A stretch of 56,633 bases of DNA. Origin: Aphodosoma sp045631465 (GTDB lineage: Bacteria > Bacteroidota > Bacteroidia > Bacteroidales > Paludibacteraceae). The stretch is taken from assembly GCA_045631465.1 (NCBI GenBank), contig JAZQUV010000035.1, forward strand, positions 1-56,633, read 5' to 3'. The notes under the pieces were generated by a model, which saw only the letters and a program-made list of their open reading frames with translations, was not told where the DNA came from and did not search any database. Both the position numbers and the translations under genes were made by a program. Each line of letters starts with the position of its first letter. Position 1 is the stretch's first letter. Positions 7,884-18,600 of this stretch are shown one piece after another.

Positions 7884-8060
7884 AAGACAGGAAGACAAGA
7901 TGACAAGAAAATAACTTTTAACGATATTATTCTTAACGTAAATTACCACAAATTTTCATTAATAAAAAAATAATTTACGATTAATTAATGGTAATTTACG
8001 TTCAAGAAAAAAAGAAGATTTACGTTAAAATAAAAAATCATGTTCTCATGTCTTCATGTC
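7884..8060 (+). promoter_or_regulatory. Leader with inverted repeat and TTTACG sites
   Basis: A perfect 14-bp inverted repeat has arms AACGTAAATTACCA (7935-7948) and TGGTAATTTACGTT (7989-8002). Further TTTACG half-sites occur near 7973 and 8020. The block is flanked by the two parts of the element also seen at 187-235 (AAGACAGGA near 7884, and 8039-8060). This is AT-rich, upstream of the gene at 8080, and a reasonable operator array; the binding protein is unknown. Confidence 0.5.
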
Positions 8061-8079
8061 CCCCAAAATTAAAATCTTT

Positions 8080-8388
8080 ATGAGTACTAAGAAAGTAAAA
8101 TCTATTGCGGACATTGAGAGTCCTGAGCAACGTGAAATTTCCGTTGCAGTTGCTAACTACGCTTTGAAATCGGCTGCATTGACGCAAGGCAATGTGTCGC
8201 TCAACCAAGACCTGGTGGAGACGCGCGACCGACACGAAGCTGAATTGAAAAATCTGAAACCTGAACGCGACAATGCTCTCTCGGAGGTGCAAAAACTTGC
8301 GGAATCGAATCGTAAAAAATTGTTCGTTCGTGGTGCTAAATGCCTTCGCACTTCGTTTGGAGTGGTGGGTTCAGAAAAAAGAGAATGA
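8080..8388 (+). CDS. Small coiled-coil protein, function unknown
   Basis: A 102-residue protein starting at the ATG at 8080 (MSTKKVKSIADIES). Residues about 45-80 are a charged heptad-like stretch (DLVETRDRHEAELKN) suggesting a coiled coil. The last 25 residues (VRGAKCLRTSFGVVG) are different in character, and the stop overlaps the next start (ATGA), so the genes are translationally coupled. It is the first gene of the plus-strand cassette opposite the repressor, the position of an early regulator in phages. I do not recognise a family. Confidence 0.55.
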   Translation: MSTKKVKSIADIESPEQREISVAVANYALKSAALTQGNVSLNQDLVETRDRHEAELKNLKPERDNALSEVQKLAESNRKKLFVRGAKCLRTSFGVVGSEKRE

Positions 8389-8594
8389 CTTTTTCGCTCA
8401 AACCTGGTGAGACGACCGAAAAGGTGCTACAACGCTTGAAACAAAGGAGGCCTGACTTGGTGGTTACGAAAGAAGTAGTATCGAAAAACCGACTCTATGC
8501 AGCGCGAAATGATGAGGGCTTCCGTGAACTGATGGATGAGGTGGGATTGCAAATCAACGAGGACGAAAATTTCTACATCAAATTAAATGACTAA
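8385..8594 (+). CDS. Small basic protein, function unknown
   Basis: A 69-residue protein beginning at the ATG at 8385, four bases into an ATGA overlap with the preceding gene. The sequence MTFSLKPGETTEKVLQRLKQ followed by RPDLVVTKEVVSKNRLYAARN suggests a mixed helix and strand fold. Coupling to the previous gene and the good frame support it as real. No family recognised; a longer upstream start (8340) is possible but would overlap its neighbour more. Confidence 0.5.
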   Translation: MTFSLKPGETTEKVLQRLKQRRPDLVVTKEVVSKNRLYAARNDEGFRELMDEVGLQINEDENFYIKLND

Positions 8595-8955
8595 TTATTT
8601 TCGACACCATTTATTTCCCACAGATTACACAGATTACACGGATTTTGGTTTGTAAGAAAATAAAGTCTATGGGATAAAAACAATAAAAAAGGGTTGTGAT
8701 TTTTTTTATTCGCTCGTTTTGGACTTTGTCCAAAACATTGCTCTCCAGATTTACACAGATATGGATTTATCGCGAGCGATAAATCGAAAATCTGTGACAA
8801 TCAAAAGAGCGCATTCTTGCGAAGCAAGAGCGCTTAAATCAAAAATTTAAAAATTATATACCAATAAATTTTCCACATAAATATATAGAAAACACAAAAT
8901 GAAATCCGTGTTATCTGTGCTATCTGTGGGAGATTAAAAACAAAAAACAAAATCT
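8595..8955. repeat. Intergenic stretch with CACAGATTACACAGAT-type repeats
   Basis: About 360 bases without a gene. A unit CCCACAGATTACACAGAT lies near 8617-8640, with inverted relatives near 8755 and 8903-8936 (TCTGTGCTATCTGTGGGAG). The same unit is found in frame in the primase-like gene near 11290. A short hairpin-like TTTATCGCGAGCGATAAA is at about 8765-8782. No promoter stands out. Confidence 0.7.
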
Positions 8956-10251
8956 ATGACTTTTGCTAAAAAATGGGAAGGAATGCTTCCCCCGATAATG
9001 AACCGAATTTTGAATAATTCGAAATCGCTTGCCGATGCGGATATGATGCTTCTGTCGTCGATGGTGTCGATGTCGGCTTGCTTGCCAAATGTGCAGGGCT
9101 TGTATGCTAACCGAATTGTTTATCCTAATCTTTTTCTCTTTATCTCGGCACCTGCCTCGGCTGGTAAGGGTAGATTGATGATGGCAAAAAAGATTGTTGA
9201 ACCGATTCACCGCGAACTGCGCCAGGCGTATACCGACGAACTTGCCGAATTCCAACAAGAGATGGAGGAGAAAGGCAAGACCGTGAATGTAGACCTACAT
9301 GTGCCACAGACGATGTTGTTCATGCCTGCCAACTCATCTGCCACGGCACTATACCAAACGCTCCACGACTGTGGCGGTTCGGGATTGATTTTTGAAACTG
9401 AGGCAGACACACTTGCCACCTCGCTGAAATCGGACTACGGAAACTTCTCCGACGGACTGCGCAAGGCGTTCCACCACGAACCGATTTCGTATAACAGACG
9501 GAAGGAGAGAGAATATGTGGAGATACAAAACCCGAGGCTATCGGTGGTGCTAGCAGGCACGCCACGACAGATTAGGAACTTGATACCTGATGCTGAAAAT
9601 GGGTTGTTCTCGAGATTCATCATGTACCGCGCTGAACTGAAAATGGAATGGGAGAATGTGTTTGCACGACGTGCGATGTCGGACGATGCCTACTACAATG
9701 CACTAGGAGAAGAGTTCTACACATTATACACACGATTGAAAAACCTAAATTATGCGGTGGAATTTGTGCTTACCGACGATCAGCAGAGACAGTTCAACGA
9801 GTTGTTTGAAAAATGGCAATTGGAAGTAACAGACGAATGTGGCATTGGCATAACGCCATCGGTGCGACGCATGGGGCTGATAGCCTATCGAATTGCGATG
9901 ATACTCTCGGCACTAAGGCTCGACCCTCACGGACACATTCCGCCAACGATTACTTGCAAGGACATCGACTTTGGCTTTGCACTCGACACGGTGGACATTT
10001 TGCTCGGACATGTAGCAGAGATATATGCCGAATTGCCATCGATAGAGGAGGATGAGGTAGAGGAATTACTGCCAATTGAATTGAGTTTTTTGAATGCTTT
10101 GCCAGATAAGTTTGATGGTAAAATTTATGTTGAAAAAGCATCGGAATTATTTATCCCAAAACGAACAGCTCAGCGTTATATTCAAAATTTTATAAAACAA
10201 AAGAAAATCACAAAAGTAAAACATAGTCAATATGAGAAAAGTAAAATTTGA
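8956..10251 (+). CDS. DUF3987 family protein (ATPase/helicase-like partner of the primase)
   Basis: A 431-residue protein starting MTFAKKWEGMLPPIMNRIL. The stretch SAPASAGKGR (about residues 64-73) is a Walker A-like loop typical of DUF3987 proteins, which accompany BT4734/VirE-type primase proteins in Bacteroidales accessory cassettes. Further conserved features are FETEADTL (about 142-149), AFHHEPISYNRR and VVLAGTPRQI followed by GLFSRFIMYR. A DNA replication or recombination role is inferred from the family and the primase-like gene that follows. The C-terminal 20 bases overlap the next gene, so the two are co-translated. Confidence 0.8.
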   Translation: MTFAKKWEGMLPPIMNRILNNSKSLADADMMLLSSMVSMSACLPNVQGLYANRIVYPNLFLFISAPASAGKGRLMMAKKIVEPIHRELRQAYTDELAEFQQEMEEKGKTVNVDLHVPQTMLFMPANSSATALYQTLHDCGGSGLIFETEADTLATSLKSDYGNFSDGLRKAFHHEPISYNRRKEREYVEIQNPRLSVVLAGTPRQIRNLIPDAENGLFSRFIMYRAELKMEWENVFARRAMSDDAYYNALGEEFYTLYTRLKNLNYAVEFVLTDDQQRQFNELFEKWQLEVTDECGIGITPSVRRMGLIAYRIAMILSALRLDPHGHIPPTITCKDIDFGFALDTVDILLGHVAEIYAELPSIEEDEVEELLPIELSFLNALPDKFDGKIYVEKASELFIPKRTAQRYIQNFIKQKKITKVKHSQYEKSKI

Positions 10252-10753
10252 AAATCGTTATGGTCAGTTTCAAGCTGTCATCAATGGAACTAAAAAGCAG
10301 TTTCGCCAAATAGAAAAGAACCTCGTGAATTATCTTGACACACACTACCCTCGAGCAAAAGTGGTGAGCATTGAACCTGTGATGGCTGGTGATGGAACGT
10401 TTCGTGTGATGCTTGATGTTGGCATTTCGTTTGACTACACGCCTAAATACAAAATCGGGGAGGAACTTGAAGTGATTGGAGACAAAAATGTGAGAATAAG
10501 AATTACTGGTATAGAGATTCAACGCCTTTGCAATGCTGATGCTAAAGAAGTGCTCAATGAGGGATTCTTTCGTGAAAAAGTGGATGGGTATATGCAATTT
10601 TGCTATCGCGACAAAGAGAATGACAACCAACTTTGCCATTACTTTACACACCCACAATGCCTAATTTCGTTTTTGTATAAAACAATGAAACAAGAGACTG
10701 TGTTGGAGAATCCGTATTCGGTGGTGTATAAGTTTGAAAAAGTCAACGGTTGA
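10232..10753 (+). CDS. ASCH-like small protein, function unknown
   Basis: A 173-residue protein overlapping the end of the DUF3987 gene by 20 bases. The second half follows the layout of phage ASCH-type proteins (PUA-like fold, probable nucleic acid binding): KYKIGEELEVI, then VRIRITGIEIQRLCN, DAKEVLNEGF, and ending NPYSVVYKFEKVN. This match is by pattern only. Its last codons (GTCAACGGTTGA) coincide with a dispersed repeat related to the GACCGTTGACTGTC units near 1250, so the repeat may have supplied the present stop. Confidence 0.55.
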   Translation: MRKVKFENRYGQFQAVINGTKKQFRQIEKNLVNYLDTHYPRAKVVSIEPVMAGDGTFRVMLDVGISFDYTPKYKIGEELEVIGDKNVRIRITGIEIQRLCNADAKEVLNEGFFREKVDGYMQFCYRDKENDNQLCHYFTHPQCLISFLYKTMKQETVLENPYSVVYKFEKVNG

Positions 10754-10819
10754 TAGTGGCTATAGGAGTAATAGAAGCTATAGATAAAAAGATAAGATTA
10801 ACCTATAAAGTATAAGAAT

Positions 10820-12091
10820 ATGATTAGTTTTTTTCGTGCGCCTATTAGAAATATAGCACCGCAGGCGCAGGTGACAGTAGAGCAAATATATAAGTATATA
10901 ACCAGCGATTACGCTAAATTGGTAACCGAGCGTCTGCGCTCTATTGCCGACCATGGCGAGGCTCGGCGCTACAAAGCCGAAATGTTTGACTACGTTACGT
11001 TTTCGGGCCATTTTCGCACTCGCCAAACTTCAGGTTTGATTGAACATTCGGGTTTCCTCTGCTTTGATATCGACAAAATCGAATCGGAAGATGACCTACA
11101 AAATATAAAAGCGCAGTTGATCACTGACGAAAAACTGCACACCGTGCTACTCTTTCGCTCGCCATCGGGTAACGGACTCAAATGGGTAGTAGAAGTGCCA
11201 GATAGGCATTGGCTGACGCAGATTACGGATTATTCTCTCACGGAACTCACGGAGAACACGGAAGATTTATCGCTACGCGATGGTTTTTCTCCCACAGATT
11301 ACACAGATGACACGGATAATTTTCATAATCAATTCGCTCTCTTGCTGCGCAAGAAACGCTCGACAGATGACACAGATTTTACTCCTGCGGAGTGTTTATT
11401 GCCCACAAATGACACAAATATTCACAAATGTTTATCTCCTACGAACGATTCGTATATTGATACGGTGACTAAGAATCATAAATTGCTTTATGAACGAATA
11501 AGAGAATATCTTTTGGATGAATATGGAATTGTGACTGACCACACATCTGACATTCCTCGTCCTTGTTATTTGCCTTACGACGATGATGCTTTTTATGATG
11601 AGCCAACCTTTAGAGCGAATCCAGCACACCCATTCTTAATAGTTAGAAGTGAGGAGTTAGGAGTTAGGAGTGAACAGACCCCCTCCCCACTTCGTGGGAC
11701 TCCCCCTAACTTAGGGGGAGAGTTGGTTAGCCCTACTGCACTTAATAGAGATTGCCATGATTCGGGGGAGGAGCTTGCGGAGACGGCATGCCGTGTTCCT
11801 ACAAAAAGGGACAGCAAAAGAGGTTACTACGATGATACTGAGGAGGTGGTGCGTGAGATAGAAAAAAAGCGTATCGACATTACTGGAGATTACCTAAATT
11901 GGATAAGGATAGCGTTTGCGATTGCATCGAAGCATGGAGCGCCAGGCGAAGGATATTTTCATCGCATCAGTCAGTTTCACCATGGCTATGACCACAAAGA
12001 AGCACATAAAGTATATCTCTCGTGTTTGCGGAATAATAGTGGTGCTGTGACGATTGGGACGATAGTTTATTTAATGAGGAGTGAGGAATGA
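10820..12091 (+). CDS. BT4734/BF3469-type primase-like protein interrupted by in-frame repeats
   Basis: A 423-residue protein. The N-terminal part (MISFFRAPIRNIAP, LCFDIDKIES, FRSPSGNGLKWVVEV) is the BT4734/VirE N-terminal domain related to archaeo-eukaryotic primases. The C-terminal part (residues about 350-420: GDYLNWIRIAFAIASKHG, GAVTIGTIVYLM) resembles a PriCT-2 primase C-terminal domain. The middle carries repeat translations: TDYTDDTD units (residues about 157-207), VRSEELGVRSEQTPSP plus GTPPNLGGE (about 275-304) and TACRVPTKRD (about 319-328). All match repeats found between genes elsewhere in the window, yet the frame stays open. It works with the DUF3987 protein upstream. Function in replication is inferred. 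Confidence 0.8.
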   Translation: MISFFRAPIRNIAPQAQVTVEQIYKYITSDYAKLVTERLRSIADHGEARRYKAEMFDYVTFSGHFRTRQTSGLIEHSGFLCFDIDKIESEDDLQNIKAQLITDEKLHTVLLFRSPSGNGLKWVVEVPDRHWLTQITDYSLTELTENTEDLSLRDGFSPTDYTDDTDNFHNQFALLLRKKRSTDDTDFTPAECLLPTNDTNIHKCLSPTNDSYIDTVTKNHKLLYERIREYLLDEYGIVTDHTSDIPRPCYLPYDDDAFYDEPTFRANPAHPFLIVRSEELGVRSEQTPSPLRGTPPNLGGELVSPTALNRDCHDSGEELAETACRVPTKRDSKRGYYDDTEEVVREIEKKRIDITGDYLNWIRIAFAIASKHGAPGEGYFHRISQFHHGYDHKEAHKVYLSCLRNNSGAVTIGTIVYLMRSEE

Positions 12092-12205
12092 GGAGTGAAC
12101 AGACCCCTCCCCTCTTCGAGGAGCTCCCTAACTTAGGGGGCAGCTGAATAGACGCACTACACTAAAAGAATTTACTATTTACTAATTACTATTTACTAAT
12201 TTACC

Positions 12206-12394
12206 ATGAAACGTGTATATAAATCCGACCTTGCTCGTGCGGCTGGGGTGTCGGAGCAGACGATGCGACGATGGTGCCGTGAGCACCAAGAGAACCTCTC
12301 GCGATTGTTTACGCCTCCTAATGCAAAAATATTGCACCCATTGGCAGTGAGATATCTCTGTGACCATTATTGCATAGAATTGCCAGAAAAATAG
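12206..12394 (+). CDS. Small HTH protein at the end of the primase cassette
   Basis: A 62-residue protein beginning MKRVYKSDLARAAGVS. The sequence SDLARAAGVSEQTMRRWC is a clear helix-turn-helix of MerR/DUF4248-like type, followed by a short tail (LHPLAVRYLCDHYCI). Such small proteins commonly accompany BT4734 and DUF3987 genes in Bacteroidales. A second, divergent homologue lies at 45452-45679 on the other strand. It probably regulates the cassette; no target site is assigned. A strong terminator follows at 12458-12498. Confidence 0.7.
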   Translation: MKRVYKSDLARAAGVSEQTMRRWCREHQENLSRLFTPPNAKILHPLAVRYLCDHYCIELPEK

Positions 12395-12405
12395 AGATTA
12401 AATAA

Positions 12406-12450
12406 ACCCCTCCCCCCTGTGGGGACCTCCCCTATAAACAGGGGAGGAGT
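12406..12450. repeat. Copy of the CTCCCC / GGGGAG dispersed repeat
   Basis: A copy of the main dispersed repeat (CCCCTATAAACAGGGG core) sits between the small HTH gene and the terminator. Another copy is at 12099-12144, just after the primase-like gene. Confidence 0.8.
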
Positions 12451-12457
12451 TATAATA

Positions 12458-12498
12458 GAAAATGCCCCTCAATCTTATATGGATTGAGGGGCATTTTT
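12458..12498 (+). terminator. Terminator of the plus-strand cassette
   Basis: A perfect 13-bp stem (ATGCCCCTCAATC with GATTGAGGGGCAT) is followed by TTTTTG on the plus strand. The reverse direction has a shorter T-run, so it mainly ends transcription from the cassette at 8080-12394. A second hairpin, AGACGCAAAATTTTGCGTCT at about 12585-12605, is a dispersed palindrome (relatives near 28150 and 45955) and may end the giant gene's transcript. Confidence 0.85.
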
Positions 12499-12623
12499 GT
12501 GTGTGGTTGTGCGACCCCGATGGGCGACCTTTTCTGCTTTTTAAGAGACTCTACTACTCTACTCTACAACTATAGATACCAAAAAAGAGACGCAAAATTT
12601 TGCGTCTCTACAAGTAATATTGA

Positions 12624-15600
12624 TTAATTGACTATGAGTTTACCTTGGTGGATTGTGCCATCGTGGGTGGTGAGTCGGATGATGTAAATACCACGTGGGA
12701 GGACGGCATTGATAGCAATTGAATGCTGAGTTGGAACGATTGTGGCAACTCGCTGTCCTAAGGCATCAAACACCTCAAGAGAATTAAGAGTTGAGAACTC
12801 AGAATCAAACTGGATATATGCTACTTCACCAACAAGAACTGGGTTTGGCGCAATAATCAACTGCGAAGCCTCAACAGTTGGGATGCCAGTACCAACTTGG
12901 AGGGTGAGGTTGACAACAGAGTCGCAACCTTGGGCTGTGACAAAGGTGCCGGTGTAGGTGCCAGGCTTGGTGAGGGTTTGCTCGCCAAACTCGTAGACAT
13001 CGCCAGCAGAGATGGTGACAACGGTGTCGATGACAGAGAGCGGAACATAATCGAGATGGACTTCGATGATGGAGTCGCAACCTGCAAGATTTTTGACTGT
13101 GCGCGACAATATGGTGTCGGCATGGAGCTGAGAGGCGTCGATGCGGAAACCGTAGCCTACATACTCGTAGCCTTGACATGCATAGTCGGTGAAAATGCCT
13201 CGAGATGGTTCGCTAACAGTGAGATGGAGTGTGACTATAGAGTCGCAACCGAGGACGTTGACCAACGAGTCGTGATAGATGCCTGATGCGGTGAGTTCGC
13301 GCGCTCCGAAGAGATAGCTTGAGCCTTGACAGATGGTGGCATGCAACTCGACAGAAGATGGCAACACGGTGAGATTGAGCACCTCGATGGAGTCGCATCC
13401 GCCTACATTAGGGAAGGTGCGAACGTAACGGCCTGAGGTGGTGAGGAGGGTGTCGTTCCAAAGTAGTGGCTCAACGTCGCAAATGGTGAGATGAGACTCG
13501 TAGGTGGTAGGTGCGACGACGAGGGTGAGAATCTTGATGGAATCGCAAGAGCCTGGATTTGGAATGGTGTCGACATAGATGCCTGTGGCAGTATATTCTT
13601 TGCCTCCGAAGAGATAGGACTCGCCCTCGCAAATGCGTGCATAGAGATTCTCGCGCAAATCGAGCACCTCGAGATGGAGATAGGCAACGGAGTCGCAACC
13701 ACATGCAGATGCGCCATGATACCAAACCTCGTAGGCGTTGGTCTCGATGCAAGGTATGTCGCCCCACATGTAGATGTCGCCACGACAGATGGTGTCGTAG
13801 GTGTGGCTCATTGCTGTAGGGTTGACTGTGAGGGTGAGGTTGACTGTGGTGTCGCACGCTGCTGATGTGGCGAAGCGAGTGAAGCTATTGACACCGACAA
13901 AGAGTTGGTCGCTTGAGATAGAGAAGCCATGACCGAAATAGTCTTTGCCTTGGCAGAGAGAAACGCGGTGGGTGACTTCGCCAGCATAGCATGCAAGACG
14001 GACATCGTCGATAGCAATAATATTGCCCTCGGCACTTGCGTTGGCTGTGACAGAGAAGTGGAGTTGGATGGTGTCGCCAGCATAGTCGCGAAGGTCGAAG
14101 GTGGTTTGTTGCCAACCTGAGTGGCCTCCCTCGAGGATGACTTGAGAGAACTGACGAGTGGCAGCTCCACGGATTTCGACTTTGAGGATGGCATCGTGGG
14201 TGAGATTGCGATAGCGATATGAGAGGATGTTGTCGGATTGAACTGCAATCATAGGCGATAGGACAACGGCAGAGCCATATGCCTCGGATGTGTTGAGAGA
14301 GAGAGATTTGTTGCCAGCCTCGGCAGATACTGCCCAATTCTTGGTGTAGTCGGCAAGCGAAGATTGTGACTCGCTATCCCAACAAACAGGGAGAGAGAGG
14401 AGATTGGTAGTCTCGAAACTTTGATTGAAATTAGGAAGGGCTACGTCGCACTCGGTAGTGAAGAGAGTTTCGACCCAATCGGATTGTTGAGCAGGCGAGA
14501 GGACAATGCCACGAACTCGCACGCGATAGGTGGTAGCAGGCGAGAGATGGGCAAAGGCAAGAGAGAGGTCGGCAGTAGTGGTGTCGGCCACAAGGGTAGC
14601 ATCGTTGTAGAGTTGGACCTCGTAGTGGTCGGCAATGCCCATCCAAGTGGCGCGAGCAGTGGTGGTGGTGATGTCGGCAACCTCGAGTTGATCGGGAGCA
14701 CCGAAACGGAGCTGCTCGACAGTGATGTTGTCGAGATTGACATAACTAACCGACAAGCCAACATTGAGAGCTACGCCAAGAGTGTAGACGCCTGTGCGCT
14801 GTGGCACAAAGATGCGACGAACTTGGCGATAGGCATCGTGGGTGACTTGACGCGAAGCGAGGGTTTGAGCATCGGTGAAGTTGACGAGCTGGATAGTGGT
14901 TTGTGAACGCTCGGAACCATCGGTAGGCGATGTGAGAGCCCAAGCAGAGATGCAATAGAATACGCCCTCTTGGAGATAGAATTGGCGAGAGAGCGAAATA
15001 TCGTTGTTGCCACGCTCGAAGGTGAGATATTTGGTGCCCTCATAGGCATATTGGTTGTAAGTCATATTGACTTCTGACGAAACGTAGAAAGTTTTATCAT
15101 CATGCTTATAAGTTTGCGACCAACATTCGTTGAGCCCAATGTTGTCGGTAAGCGACTCGAAGCCTTCGAAATATGGTTGCGACTCGGTGACACGGATTGG
15201 GGTGCAATCGGTGGTGAACGAGGTCATTTGCCATTCGGAATAGAGATTGCCCTGGCATTGAGCTTTGACAAAGAGATAGTAGGTGGTGCTACCGGCAAGA
15301 TTGCTGAAACGAACGGTGTCGGCAGGCACGGTGTCGAAGGCAAAGGCGAGATTGACATCGGCAGAAGTAGAGAGAGCGCAGACAGAGGCAGACTCGTTGA
15401 AATTGCGGAATGTGGCAGTGACGGACTGATAGTCGACACTGGCAATAGCGAGGTCGGCAACATCGGCACAAGAGGCTTTGTCGATGAGAATATTGTCGAC
15501 AGAGAGAGGCAAAGTGCCAGTGAAAGTGCCCTTGTTGTACCACTGCACGACAAGACGATAACGACCAGGGGTGGTGATGAAGAATGAGACCTCGGTGTGG

Positions 15601-18600
15601 GTGGTGGCAGGTGTGTTTGCCATAACGCCTTGGTCGAGAACGATGCACTCGGCAGGAAGTGTGGCATTGAAAGTGATGTCGTTGACATCGCCAATGCAGA
15701 TGCCTGGCTCGATATCATAAGACGTAGGCAAGAGGAAGATGCGACCATAGTCGAGACGAGAGCCTACAGACTTCCAATCGTAGGAGATGGTGTATTGGCC
15801 CTTGTCGAAATCGATGAGACGGTAGGCATAGACAGCAGACTCGACGCGGCTATCGTAGTCGTAGGATGCAGGAGTAGCCTTAGGCTGAGATGAGACATGC
15901 AACGACTGATTGTCGGCACCGATGACGAAGCCATTCTTTTGTGTGCCATTGACGATGAACCAATTGGTGTTTTCGGCAGCGGAAGCAAAGTCGGTAGAAT
16001 ATGGCACAGAGGCAGCAGCATGCTCGGTGGTGAAGGTGACAGACTGATAGTCGGAAATGGCATCGGCATCGCATTGAGCAGAAACAAACAAGTGGTATTG
16101 TGTGTCGGGCGCAAGACCTGCGACAATGAACTGACTAGTGGCAGAAGAGCCAGAAGAGATGTAGTCGTCGGCACTGCCAGAGGTAGACAAACGATAGCGG
16201 TAGGCTGTGGCATTGACAACAGAGTTGACTTGGACGCAAGCTTGAGTGTCTTCGACATAGAGAACGTCGATGCTTTGTGGCATTGGGCATGCGATTTTTT
16301 CGACCTTAATGTCGTCGATAGCAAAAGGAGTTTGTGAACCGCCCATGGCATTGTTGTACCACTCTATGACAAGATTGTACTGCACAGAATCGGTGAATAC
16401 GACATCGACCACAGCATCGTTCCAACGCGAAGAGACGTTGAGACCCTTGTCGCCATCGAGCATGATGCAACCACGAGTGTCGTCCATAAACGTGCTAGTG
16501 CGACGACCGGCAACTATGTCGCGAGTGACAGGAGAGAGATAGACACGAGCATAGTCGGCAGAATAGGCATCGGTGTACTCGCCATTGCACTTCCATGAAT
16601 AAGAGAAGCGATATTGGCCAGGCTCGAAGCTGAGAATACGGTAGGCGTAGGCAGACGATGTAGCTCCGATAGAATAGTGGTTGAGCGAGCCATCGTCGGT
16701 GATATAGAGAGCTTTGGAACCAGACTTAACGCCAAGCTTGTCGGAACCAACGACGAAATAGTTGGTTTGGCCCTCGTTGGCAAGAATCCAGTTGAGATAT
16801 TCGTCGGTTTCGAAATCGACTGAATATGGCATAGCTGGCGCAATGGCAAGTGTGCGCACAGAGATAGACGACCAATCGGAATATTTGTTGGCAGAGCATA
16901 GTGTGCGAACACGGAACTGATAGTTGGTAGCAGCAGCAAGAGATGTGAGTTGGACAGCGCCAGTGGCAACGGTGCCCTCTTGAACAACAGAATTGTTGAG
17001 AAGGAGTTGGTACTCATAGGCTTTGAGAGTGGTGTTGCTACTTGTCCATGCAATAGAGATGGTTGACTCGGTGAAATTGGTAACTTGCAAATCGCTGACA
17101 GCATAGCAGTAGTCGGTAGGTACGATCATGATATTGTCGATACCTGCCCAAACGGCATTCTTGGTCTCAGGACTGCGGTTGTATTTGAATACAATATATT
17201 TGTCGGTCAAGTCGATTTTGGCATCGGCATCGGCAAATGAATAGACATAAGACTCGAAGCCATCGATAGAGGTATATGGCAAGAGTTGCAAACGGCTATA
17301 TGATGCTTCGACATTGAGGTCGGCCATGACACCAAGCTCTAATGGAGTGGCGATTGTAGGATAACCGGCATCGTACTCGTTGCGATAGTCGAACGAGATT
17401 TTCAACTCGCTGAGAGGACGAGCCAACAAAGGCAAAGCAAAATAGAGGCAATGACTCTCAGACGAACTGAGTTGCAAGCCTTGAGTGCCATGGCTGACAT
17501 AGGTCTTGGTGTTGAGGTCGGCACGTGGCCATGTGTCTTCTGACGAATTGAATCGGAAGATGCGGAAACAGTTGTCGTTGAGAGAAGTGATGCCTTCGAA
17601 ACTTTCGTAGTAAGGGAAATCGACATCCATAGGACATGCCGTTTGGATTTCGACAGGTCCGCGCCAATAACTGTGACTGCTATTGCCACAATTGGTGCGA
17701 ACATATACCTCGTAGTTGGTGCGAGGAGTGAGATTAGGGATAGTGAAAGTTTTGGTATTGATGTCGACAACGCTGGCTGTATCGGGGTTGAAACCTACGC
17801 TACCAATGGCATATTGCCAACGCGAATTGGAAGTAGTGTCGGTGAGAGTGAAACGCGCAGAAGTGTCGTAAGCCACATCGAGAGCCAAAGAATAGGGGCG
17901 CACACATGCTATGATAGGCTCGATAGAGAAATTGTCGATGATAAGATATGAGTTGGCCTTGCCAGAGGATTTGCCTTCGATGCCAATATAGATAGTTTTG
18001 CCTACGAATGGAGTGAGGTCGTAGGTGAAAGAGAATGTGCCATTGACAATGAATTTTTGATTGGCTATGATGCTATCGAAACTTGCACCACCATTGTCGG
18101 ACACAAGAATGCGCATGTTGCCAGTGTTGAAAGCAAGGACGTCGAGCGACATAGTAGCTTTGGTAACGCCCTCAAGATTGATTTCGGGCGAAACAAGCAT
18201 TGAGGTAGATGTAGCAGGATGGGATTCGGTCTCTTCGTCGTAGTGTTGGTTATAGCGATAAGCACCATCTTTGTGCACCCAATAGTTGGCCTGAGTATTA
18301 GGATATGCGAGACCTTGAGTCCAACATTTTGGGGCATCGAGGCCATCGAAATTGTTGTCGTATGGCAATGAATAGGCATCGCACAATGTGGTGATAGAAC
18401 CGGCAGAAGACCACCAGCTTTGGTCGGTAGCAGAACATATAGCGCGAATCTCGAGATCGTAGGTAGAGGCTGGATTGAGCGAAGAGATGATGGCAGGATT
18501 GGTGTTGACAAGAGTATCGATGGTCAACTCGTTTTTGTAGTAACCACGGACTTGCCATTGTTGTGCATTGCCATTTTCGTACCAAGAGATTTTACAACTA

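Noticed and set aside
187..8060. Inverted 22-base pair as ends of a transposon or attachment sites
   Set aside because: No integrase or transposase lies between them, and the copies match in orientation to genes rather than as element ends.
8385..8594. Frameshift joining the two small genes at 8080 and 8385
   Set aside because: The ATGA overlap is a normal coupling signal and the two peptides show no sign of one interrupted domain.
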